From: Bacteroidetes bacterium UBA1860
GTDB lineage: Bacteria > Bacteroidota > Rhodothermia > Balneolales > Balneolaceae
Reading direction: 5' to 3'
Length of the DNA stretch: 5,323 bases
NCBI GenBank assembly: GCA_002338335.1
Contig: DDIC01000018.1
Span: 7,194-12,516 of the forward strand
Shown: one piece after another, positions 1 through 5,323 of the stretch
Layout: every line of letters begins with the position of its first letter
Numbering within the stretch: the stretch's first letter is position 1
The notes under the pieces: generated by a model
Databases searched by the model: none
What the model was told of the DNA's origin: nothing
Seen by the model: only the letters and a program-made list of their open reading frames with translations
Position numbers and translations under genes: made by a program

Positions 1-2436
1 CGAGCCGCAAGATCCGCATCGGCCAAAACTACTGCCAAAACAGCTGCCAAGACCCCGGCCAAATCATCCTGGAAAAAAACAGAGGTTCTTGCCGATTATC
101 GCTTGGCTAGACTTAGTCGAGAGGTTTCACTTCTTGGTCGAAAAGAGGTGCTCAATGGACGTGCAAAGTTTGGGATTTTTGGCGACGGAAAAGAGCTTCC
201 TCAAATTGCTCTATCCAAGGTTTTTCAAGACGGCGATTTTCGATCAGGGTATTATCGAGATCAAACATTGCTCATGGCTATCGGTCAACTCACGCCACAG
301 CAATTATTTGCACAACTCTATGCTCATGTGGACACAGCCCATGAACCTCACTCTTCAGGACGCCAAATGACGGCCCATTTTGGCACTCAGCTTGTGGATG
401 AGGATGGAGAGTGGTTGCCTCAAACTAGCATGAAAAATAGCGCCTCGGACATCTCTTGTACAGCGGGTCAGATGGCTCGTTTGTTGGGATTGGCGCAGGC
501 TAGCTCATTATACCGGGCGGAGAAGAAGCTGGCCAAACATACGCAGTTCTCTAAAAAAGGGAATGAGATTGCCTTTGGTACCATTGGGGATGCCTCTACT
601 TCAGAGGGTGTGTTTTGGGAAGCGCTGAATGCAGCAGGCGTGCTACAGGTTCCTATGGTCATGTCCGTTTGGGATGATGGCTATGGTATTTCGGTCTCCA
701 AGAAGTATCAAACAACCAAAGAAAGCATATCAGAACTTCTTCAGGGCTTTCAGCGCACCAAAACAAAACCTGGACTCGAAATCCTGAAGGCTAAAGCCTG
801 GGACTATGAAGGGCTTGTTGCGACGTACCAAAAAGCTTCGACGCTCGCTCGAAAAGAACATGTTCCTGTGGTCGTCCATGTGGAGGAGGTCACCCAACCT
901 CAAGGACACTCTACCTCAGGATCTCATGAGCGTTATAAGTCTGAAGAGCGTTTAGCATGGGAGTCAAAATTTTGTTGTAATACGCAGTTCCGACAGTGGA
1001 TTTTGAAGAAAAAATTAGCCACTGCGAAGGAATTGGATGCATTGGATACAGAAGTTTTGGACGAGGTAAAAACAGCTCAAAAAGAGGCTTGGAAAGCATT
1101 CCAAGAGCCTTTGAAAGCAGAAAAAGAAGCTGTATTAACCCACTTAGATGCGCTCAAAGCGCAGGTGCCCGAGAAAGCATCCATTCTGGAGGACCTTGCC
1201 ACCACGCTCAAGCGGAAAAATCCTGTGATCCGAAAAGATTCCATGGTTGCTGCACGTCGCGCATTAATGGCAGTCAAAGGGGATAGCTCAGAAGCTACCC
1301 AAGCGCTTTCATCCTGGATTGAAGCCCAATCAGAGGCGAACCATGACCGCTATAACAGTCACTGGGTTAGCGAAACAAAGTACTCGCCCTTAAAAGTGAC
1401 ACATACACCCGCTAATTTTGCCAAGGATGCACCTACGGTCGATGGCCGAGTGATATTGCGCGATAATTTCCAGACATTATTCGATCGCCACCCTGAAATG
1501 GTGGTCTTCGGAGAGGATTCTGGCCAATTGGGTGATGTAAATCTGGGACTGGAAGGGATGCAAGAGCGTTTTGGGGTCCATCGTGTGTTTGATACTGGAA
1601 TTCGTGAAACGACCATTCTAGGACAAGGAATTGGGATGGCCATGAGAGGCCTTCGACCGATTGCTGAAATTCAATATCTCGATTATTTACTCTATGCATT
1701 TCAAACGCTGAGTGATGATGTAGCCTCCTTACGCTACCGTACCAAAGGGCGTCAACGCTGCCCTGTCATCGTTCGTACACGAGGTCATAGACTCGAAGGT
1801 ATTTGGCACTCTGGATCTCCCATGGGGATGATTCTTAATGGGATACGAGGCGTGCATTTATGTGTCCCTCGCAATCTGACCGAAGCAGCTGGGTTTTACA
1901 ACACCTTAATCCAAGGGGATGACCCTGCCTTGGTGATAGAGCCACTTAATGGCTACCGCTTAAAAGAAACCATGCCATTCAACTTAGGTGACTTTACTAC
2001 TCCTCTTGGGATTCCGGAAGTCGTTCAAGAGGGGTCTGATATCACACTGGTTTCCTACGGTTCAACGTTTAACGTTGTAATAGCAGCCCAACCACTTCTC
2101 CAGCAGGCAGGGATCTCCGCCGAAGTAATTGATGTACGGACACTGCTACCTTTCGACATTGAGCACAGAATTGGAGCCTCTCTTCAGAAAACGAATCGAA
2201 TTCTGTTCATTGATGAAGATGTTCCAGGAGGTGCTACTGCGTTTATGATGCAGCATGTCTTGGACGAGCAAGGGGGGTACCGATTCCTAGATTCAAAGGC
2301 TGAATGCCTCACAGCCAAACCCCATAGACCTGCATACTCCACTGATGGAGATTATTTTAGTAAGCCTTCCGTTGAGGATATCTTTGATGCGGTGTACGAG
2401 ATTATGCATGAATCTGATCCAACGCGCTTTCCATAA
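1..2436 (+). CDS. Fused E1 alpha/beta subunit of a 2-oxoacid dehydrogenase complex (5' partial)
   Basis: This is a thiamine diphosphate-dependent E1 that decarboxylates a 2-oxoacid and passes the acyl group to the lipoyl arm of E2. Both E1 halves lie in one chain. The frame is open from base 1 (811 visible residues), so the true start is upstream; the TTG at 103 lies inside conserved sequence and is unlikely to be the start. In window residues: Ala/Lys/Thr tail 1-24; alpha domain about 30-320 with FRSGYYRD (80-87), GRQM-x-x-H (120-126), the thiamine/Mg motif GDAS...DDGYG (196-229) and the active-loop GHSTSGSHERY (302-312); a charged, probably helical linker about 320-475; beta domain from about 480 with GEDSG (504-508) and HSGSP (603-607), whose His is the likely catalytic residue; C-terminal transketolase-like domain about 675-800. 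GRQM-x-x-H resembles branched-chain 2-oxoacid E1, so that substrate is favoured, but pyruvate is possible. Relatives are sometimes mislabelled as formylmethanofuran dehydrogenase or transketolase. Confidence 0.93.
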   Translation, partial: RAARSASAKTTAKTAAKTPAKSSWKKTEVLADYRLARLSREVSLLGRKEVLNGRAKFGIFGDGKELPQIALSKVFQDGDFRSGYYRDQTLLMAIGQLTPQQLFAQLYAHVDTAHEPHSSGRQMTAHFGTQLVDEDGEWLPQTSMKNSASDISCTAGQMARLLGLAQASSLYRAEKKLAKHTQFSKKGNEIAFGTIGDASTSEGVFWEALNAAGVLQVPMVMSVWDDGYGISVSKKYQTTKESISELLQGFQRTKTKPGLEILKAKAWDYEGLVATYQKASTLARKEHVPVVVHVEEVTQPQGHSTSGSHERYKSEERLAWESKFCCNTQFRQWILKKKLATAKELDALDTEVLDEVKTAQKEAWKAFQEPLKAEKEAVLTHLDALKAQVPEKASILEDLATTLKRKNPVIRKDSMVAARRALMAVKGDSSEATQALSSWIEAQSEANHDRYNSHWVSETKYSPLKVTHTPANFAKDAPTVDGRVILRDNFQTLFDRHPEMVVFGEDSGQLGDVNLGLEGMQERFGVHRVFDTGIRETTILGQGIGMAMRGLRPIAEIQYLDYLLYAFQTLSDDVASLRYRTKGRQRCPVIVRTRGHRLEGIWHSGSPMGMILNGIRGVHLCVPRNLTEAAGFYNTLIQGDDPALVIEPLNGYRLKETMPFNLGDFTTPLGIPEVVQEGSDITLVSYGSTFNVVIAAQPLLQQAGISAEVIDVRTLLPFDIEHRIGASLQKTNRILFIDEDVPGGATAFMMQHVLDEQGGYRFLDSKAECLTAKPHRPAYSTDGDYFSKPSVEDIFDAVYEIMHESDPTRFP
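22..69 (+). repeat. Four 12-bp tandem units encoding an A-K-[T/S]-x tail
   Basis: Four consecutive in-frame 12-bp units each begin with GCC-AA(A/G) and encode AKTT, AKTA, AKTP and AKSS. The units differ mainly at third positions and in the fourth codon, so this is a degenerate coding minisatellite and not a recent exact duplication. The product is a basic, Ala/Lys/Thr/Pro-rich stretch that is probably disordered and lies just before the folded E1 alpha domain. The preceding codons (Arg, Ala, Ser-rich) have a similar composition, so the low-complexity stretch may begin left of the window. Confidence 0.75.
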
Positions 2437-2485
2437 CCCAGTGCGATTTCTATGAAGGTCTCGTCTTTGTGATAGCTGCGGCGAG

Positions 2486-3448
2486 TTAGCTCAGAATCGC
2501 TTGGAGATAAAGGATGAAACGATCCATACCTAGGACAAGCCAGGTTCCTGGTAAATAGATAAAAGAAAAGATCATGAGTGCTCTGGCAGAAGCCTCGTCC
2601 CGCTTCCATGCAAAGTTCAGGCCACTAAGGAGATAGCCAAGGGCAAGGAGGATCCCCCCTGTCAGAAACACCCAACTTCCTAAATCCAAAACCCACAACT
2701 TCACAATATTAGGGAAGAGAGCGAGCAACGAGAATACAACCCAAAAAGAGGCTTTTAAACCTTTTTCATCTGATTTGGGCAACATCTGAAACCCAGCATG
2801 GGTATAATCCTTTTGGTAAATCCATGCAATGGCCATCACATGAGGAACTTGCCAGAAAAACATAATCCAAAAAAGCATCCAAGCTCCGTAATCTAGCACA
2901 GTGCCTGAGGCGGCAGCCCATCCTCCGATGGCAGGAAGTGCGCCCGGTATGGCTCCCAAAAACACATTCGCGTAGGTCACACGCTTCATCGGTGTGTAGG
3001 CAAAAAGATAAATCACAGATGTGGCCACGGAGACCCAACCCGTCGTAGGATTCACCCCCAAAAACAAAATAGCATACCCAGCAGCCAGCATTGAAAGCGC
3101 AAAAAATGCCCCTTGTGAGGCTGTTATTCGACCTGATGGAATCGGTCTAGAAGCAGTTCGACGCATCAAGGCATCATAATCCCGCTCAAAAACCATATTC
3201 ATTGCAGCGGTTCCGGACGCAACTGCCCAGGTTCCAATCAACGCCGCCACAAAATGTCCCCAAGACAGTGTCCAGGCTCCAGCAACCGCAGCTGAACCAG
3301 ACAAGCTTCCAAGCAAGAAACCAATGGCCATACTGATGATTACAAAGAGTGTAATCCCAGGCTTAGTACATTCCCATAAGTCTGCGAGCCATATTGAAGA
3401 TTGCGAGTTGGCTACGGATTCTTGGTGCACGTTTCTATGTCCATTCAC
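2486..3448 (-). CDS. ctaB: Protoheme IX farnesyltransferase (heme O synthase)
   Basis: This integral membrane prenyltransferase of the UbiA family adds the farnesyl group to heme b, giving heme O, the first step towards heme A. The 320-residue product has the family's motifs: the prenyl-diphosphate/Mg site N84...E88-x-D90-x-D92 followed by MRRT and SRP (95-102), the loop YTPMKR (151-156), GAIPGALP (165-172) and WQVPH (199-203) with YQKDY...AGF (211-220). About nine hydrophobic segments span roughly residues 32-310. The start is a GTG at 3448; an in-frame TAA lies a few codons upstream with no ATG between, so the only close alternative is the GTG at codon 7. The first 20 residues form a polar tail with no obvious role. 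No Shine-Dalgarno is visible. The gene is divergent from ctaA across 57 bp and convergent with the E1 gene. Glu88 in place of the more usual Asp seems normal for Bacteroidota homologues (from memory). Equivalent name: cyoE/COX10. Confidence 0.95.
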   Translation of the reverse strand: MNGHRNVHQESVANSQSSIWLADLWECTKPGITLFVIISMAIGFLLGSLSGSAAVAGAWTLSWGHFVAALIGTWAVASGTAAMNMVFERDYDALMRRTASRPIPSGRITASQGAFFALSMLAAGYAILFLGVNPTTGWVSVATSVIYLFAYTPMKRVTYANVFLGAIPGALPAIGGWAAASGTVLDYGAWMLFWIMFFWQVPHVMAIAWIYQKDYTHAGFQMLPKSDEKGLKASFWVVFSLLALFPNIVKLWVLDLGSWVFLTGGILLALGYLLSGLNFAWKRDEASARALMIFSFIYLPGTWLVLGMDRFILYLQAILS

Positions 3449-3505
3449 GTTAGATGAGTATCTTTAAAAGGTACGAAAAAACCATTTTTTGTCTATTAAG
3501 ACCCC
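3449..3505. promoter_or_regulatory. Divergent ctaB/ctaA promoter region
   Basis: This 57-bp A/T-rich gap separates the starts of two divergently transcribed heme A biosynthesis genes, so it should hold most of both promoters. A TATCTTTA at 3459-3466 (plus strand) and a TACCTTTT at 3473-3466 (minus strand) each match seven of eight positions of the TAnnTTTG -7 box described for Bacteroidota. They would give leaders of about 34 nt for ctaA and about 12 nt for ctaB. I found no convincing TTG-type -33 element on either side, and there is no sigma-70 pair with good spacing. The presence of promoters is likely from layout; the exact boxes are a guess. Confidence 0.5.
3459..3473. repeat. 15-bp near-palindrome between ctaB and ctaA
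   Basis: Two 7-bp arms, TATCTTT (3459-3465) and AAAGGTA (3467-3473), surround one central base and are inverted copies of each other with a single mismatch. It could be an operator for a dimeric regulator shared by ctaA and ctaB, or simply two overlapping divergent -7 boxes. In A/T-rich DNA a match of this size can also arise by chance. Confidence 0.4.
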
Positions 3506-4465
3506 ATGACTAAAATCACAGAAAAACGTTGGACCCCCTTTCAAGTGATGGCTGTCATTACGGTTATAGCTACTCTCGTTTTAATTGTGGTAGGGGGGTT
3601 GGTTAGAGCCTCAGGAGCAGGTCTTGGTTGCCCAGATTGGCCAAAATGTTTTGGCGTGTGGATACCTCCTACAAACGTCGCTGACCTACCTCCTGGATGG
3701 GATCCCGCCCTTTTTAACCCTACACACACTTGGCTTGAGTACATCAATCGTTTGGTGGGTGTGCTTATAGGGGTCTTTATCACCATTACAATGATCTTAT
3801 CGTTGTGGTGGGTTCGACGAGACCCCATCGTAACGGCGACCTCTGTTTTGTCCTTTGTCTTAGTCATCTTCCAAGCGTGGTTAGGTGGGCAAGTGGTGCG
3901 TAGTCAACTTGAAGGGGGGATGATTACCGCACATATGTTGATTGCGATGCTGATTGTATCGCTGTTGTTATTTGGCGCATTTCGAGGGCACAGAGATCGG
4001 TTGAGGTTTTCGATTCCACTTCACCATCGAAAGCAATTACTAGCACTTGGAATCGTTTTGTTTACTGTTTCGATCATTCAATTGGTCCTGGGCACGCAGG
4101 TTCGAGAGCTCATTGATGCAGCCAAGAATGCGGCCATTAAACCACCCCGTTCACAATGGTTGGATGTTGAGAATACACTCTATCTGATTCATCGTAGCTT
4201 TTCGTGGATTGTCCTTCTAGCCATGGGTGCGTTGGGCTGGGTTCATCGACGGTATTCAATGAGTTTACCAGGGTGGATGGGATCTATCGTGGTGTGGATT
4301 GGCGTACTCGTCATCTCCCAGATTTTCATTGGTATTGGACTGGAGCGATTAGATATGCCAGGGGTATTGCAATTATTACATCTCAGTGGAATATCCTTTT
4401 TGCTGACCTTGCAGTTTATGTACATCCTCGTGTTGTGGCAGGCTACTGATGTAGCCGGGGGCTAA
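3506..4465 (+). CDS. ctaA: Heme A synthase, COX15/CtaA family
   Basis: This membrane enzyme oxidises the C8 methyl of heme O to a formyl group, giving heme A for aa3-type cytochrome oxidase. The 319-residue product has eight predicted membrane segments (about 13-33, 80-102, 108-128, 139-158, 176-197, 226-245, 257-278, 285-310). Family signatures are GLVRASGAGLGCPDWPKC (31-48), E78-Y-I-N-R, the likely heme ligands H143 (ITAHM), H229 (LIHRSFSW) and H292 (LLHLSG), and the paired repeats of the four-helix bundle. Cys42 and Cys48 in the first external loop match the single Cys pair of B-type enzymes; there are no other Cys residues. Asn81 sits where Bacillus CtaA has a heme-ligand His (E-x-x-H). 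The ATG at 3506 begins a short polar N-terminus directly before segment 1, with no Shine-Dalgarno. It is divergent from ctaB and followed after 3 bp by the phosphopantetheinyl transferase gene. Confidence 0.94.
   Translation: MTKITEKRWTPFQVMAVITVIATLVLIVVGGLVRASGAGLGCPDWPKCFGVWIPPTNVADLPPGWDPALFNPTHTWLEYINRLVGVLIGVFITITMILSLWWVRRDPIVTATSVLSFVLVIFQAWLGGQVVRSQLEGGMITAHMLIAMLIVSLLLFGAFRGHRDRLRFSIPLHHRKQLLALGIVLFTVSIIQLVLGTQVRELIDAAKNAAIKPPRSQWLDVENTLYLIHRSFSWIVLLAMGALGWVHRRYSMSLPGWMGSIVVWIGVLVISQIFIGIGLERLDMPGVLQLLHLSGISFLLTLQFMYILVLWQATDVAGG
4452..4464 (+). other. Short hairpin at the ctaA/PPTase junction
   Basis: TAGCC and GGCTA form a perfect 5-bp inverted repeat around a GGG loop, overlapping the last ctaA codons and the first two bases of its stop codon, and ending 4 bp before the next ATG at 4469. 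It is not followed by a T tract, so it is not a typical terminator. It may influence translation initiation or coupling of the downstream gene. The stem is short and could be fortuitous. Confidence 0.35.
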
Positions 4466-4468
4466 TCC

Positions 4469-5323
4469 ATGATTGCATCGCTTCAGGTGTATTCGATGGA
4501 ACATGCGCTAGCACTTGATGAAGCGAACGAAGTGATTCAGATGCTTTCGACGGACGAGCGTGATTATAGTGCTAAACAACCTCCACATAATACACAAGAT
4601 CCTTCTACATCCCAGTCTGTTCCTTCCAAGCGTTGGCGTGAAAAAGTGTCATCAAGAATATGCCTAGTTAGAGCGGTTCGAAGCCTCTCCCAAGAGCATA
4701 CTCTCTCTGAAATCCTTTCGAACATTGACAAAACACACAACGGGAAGCCTATTTTTAAAGAGTTACCATTCGATTTCAGTCTTTCCCATTCCCGCGGCGT
4801 GGTCGTTGCAGTAGCGGTCCAAAAGCTCAGGAATCGAGCCATTGGTATAGACATTGAGGTCGATCCACATCATTCTATTGAAAGTTTTGCAAGGGTATGT
4901 ACACAAGAAGAGTGGTCTGCGATCCAATCCATGGAGAACCCCATTGATCGGCAATCCGCCTTTTTGCGGCGGTGGTGTGCCAAAGAGGCCTATGTAAAGG
5001 CACTTGGCGAGGGGCTGGGGTATGGATTTAAAAACCTGGAGGTGCGACGCGCAACAGACACGCAACCATCAGACTCGCCATCAACAAACTCAAAGGAAGC
5101 AACAAGACCCGAGGCATGGACCATGACGGATCAAAAAAAGGAACCGACTCAAAGCCACCCAATTTTCACATGGGGCGTTGATTCGACCCAGCACGGAGCG
5201 AATTGTCTAAGCATTGCCTACCCAAGCTTCTCACTGCCGCCTAACGAAGGGCTAGAGCAGCAAAAACCGTCGCTAGAGTTTTTGATAAATGACGGACAGG
5301 GTTTCCCTGATTTCGAGCAGCTC
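4469..5323 (+). CDS. Sfp-type 4'-phosphopantetheinyl transferase (3' partial)
   Basis: The enzyme transfers 4'-phosphopantetheine from CoA to a serine of acyl, peptidyl or aryl carrier proteins, probably in the cytoplasm. The frame runs 285 codons to the window edge without a stop. Motifs in order: LQVYSM near the start, GKP (92-94), SLSHSR (104-109; CoA-binding His107), GIDIE (126-130; Mg-binding Asp128 and Glu130), and F165...W169-C-A-K172-E173-A...K177-A-L-G-E-G (Lys and Glu catalytic). The ATG at 4469 is preferred because it keeps the typical N-terminal beta strand; a second ATG at 4496 would remove it. Typical Sfp-type enzymes have about 210-240 residues, so this one is long. Polar S/T/P/Q-rich stretches at 34-53 and about 195-231, and another near the visible end, look like insertions between conserved blocks. 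The 3-bp gap after ctaA suggests an operon. Target carrier protein unknown. Confidence 0.92.
   Translation, partial: MIASLQVYSMEHALALDEANEVIQMLSTDERDYSAKQPPHNTQDPSTSQSVPSKRWREKVSSRICLVRAVRSLSQEHTLSEILSNIDKTHNGKPIFKELPFDFSLSHSRGVVVAVAVQKLRNRAIGIDIEVDPHHSIESFARVCTQEEWSAIQSMENPIDRQSAFLRRWCAKEAYVKALGEGLGYGFKNLEVRRATDTQPSDSPSTNSKEATRPEAWTMTDQKKEPTQSHPIFTWGVDSTQHGANCLSIAYPSFSLPPNEGLEQQKPSLEFLINDGQGFPDFEQL

Noticed and set aside
103..105. TTG as the start codon of the E1 gene.
   Set aside because: The same frame is open to base 1, and the residues just before it (TEVLADYR) continue the conserved N-terminal helix, so the gene starts upstream.
89..370. A 93-codon ATG-initiated frame overlapping the E1 gene.
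   Set aside because: It lies in another frame within strongly conserved E1 alpha sequence and shows no recognisable protein features.
2437..2500. Possible bidirectional terminator between the convergent E1 and ctaB genes.
   Set aside because: The best inverted repeat (GCGATT at 2443-2448 with AATCGC at 2495-2500) has a loop of over 40 bases and no T tract; no compact GC-rich hairpin is present in the 49-bp gap.
2478..2560. A stretch resembling the 5' part of a tRNA (GCGGCGAGTTAGCTCAG with a later GGTTCC-like element).
   Set aside because: There is no matching 3' acceptor strand, no proper anticodon arm, and nearly all of it lies inside the 3' end of ctaB.
3494..3499. TATTAA as a sigma-70-like -10 box for ctaA.
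   Set aside because: It lies only 6 bp before the ATG and has no acceptable -35 partner; a leaderless start is possible but unsupported.
3541..3867. A 108-codon antisense frame under ctaA.
   Set aside because: It is the reverse complement of a well-supported membrane protein gene, and its composition (Thr/Pro/Ile-rich) is explained by that; no motif is visible.
4564..5065. Two overlapping antisense frames under the PPTase gene.
   Set aside because: The plus strand carries all Sfp-type catalytic motifs in one uninterrupted frame, so these are by-products of its codons.

Overview
The window carries four protein-coding genes and almost no non-coding DNA. Their kinds and motif variants suggest a Bacteroidota or Rhodothermota-type aerobic heterotroph. 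The evidence is a one-polypeptide E1 alpha/beta 2-oxoacid dehydrogenase with a GDAS...DDGYG thiamine motif, a CtaB with the N-x3-E-x-D-x-D variant, a CtaA with E-Y-I-N-R, and the absence of clear Shine-Dalgarno sequences at the three visible starts. This lineage call is an inference from protein features and base composition (roughly half G+C by eye), not from a search.

Layout. (1) Positions 1-2436, plus strand: the fused E1 enzyme, whose true start lies to the left of the window; its first visible codons form a four-unit 12-bp tandem repeat encoding an Ala-Lys-Thr/Ser tail. (2) A 49-bp convergent gap with no recognisable terminator. (3) Positions 2486-3448, minus strand: ctaB, heme O synthase. 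(4) A 57-bp divergent intergenic region with a 15-bp near-palindrome, each arm of which resembles a Bacteroidota -7 promoter box. (5) Positions 3506-4465, plus strand: ctaA, heme A synthase. (6) After only 3 bp, from 4469 to the window end, an Sfp-type 4'-phosphopantetheinyl transferase. It has no stop inside the window and is interrupted by polar low-complexity insertions.

Function. CtaB converts heme b to heme O and CtaA converts heme O to heme A, so the central divergent pair supplies the cofactor of an aa3-type cytochrome oxidase. The E1 protein would decarboxylate a 2-oxoacid (branched-chain is my best guess from the GRQM-x-x-H motif) and feed acyl groups and reducing power to metabolism. 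The phosphopantetheinyl transferase activates acyl or peptidyl carrier proteins. Its near-abutting position after ctaA suggests co-transcription, but no direct biochemical link to heme A is known to me.

I see no RNA genes, mobile elements, CRISPR arrays or clear signs of horizontal transfer. The genes are mostly ordinary housekeeping. The points most worth a second look are the repeat-encoded E1 tail, the divergent palindrome, the 5-bp hairpin at the ctaA/PPTase junction and the inserted PPTase.
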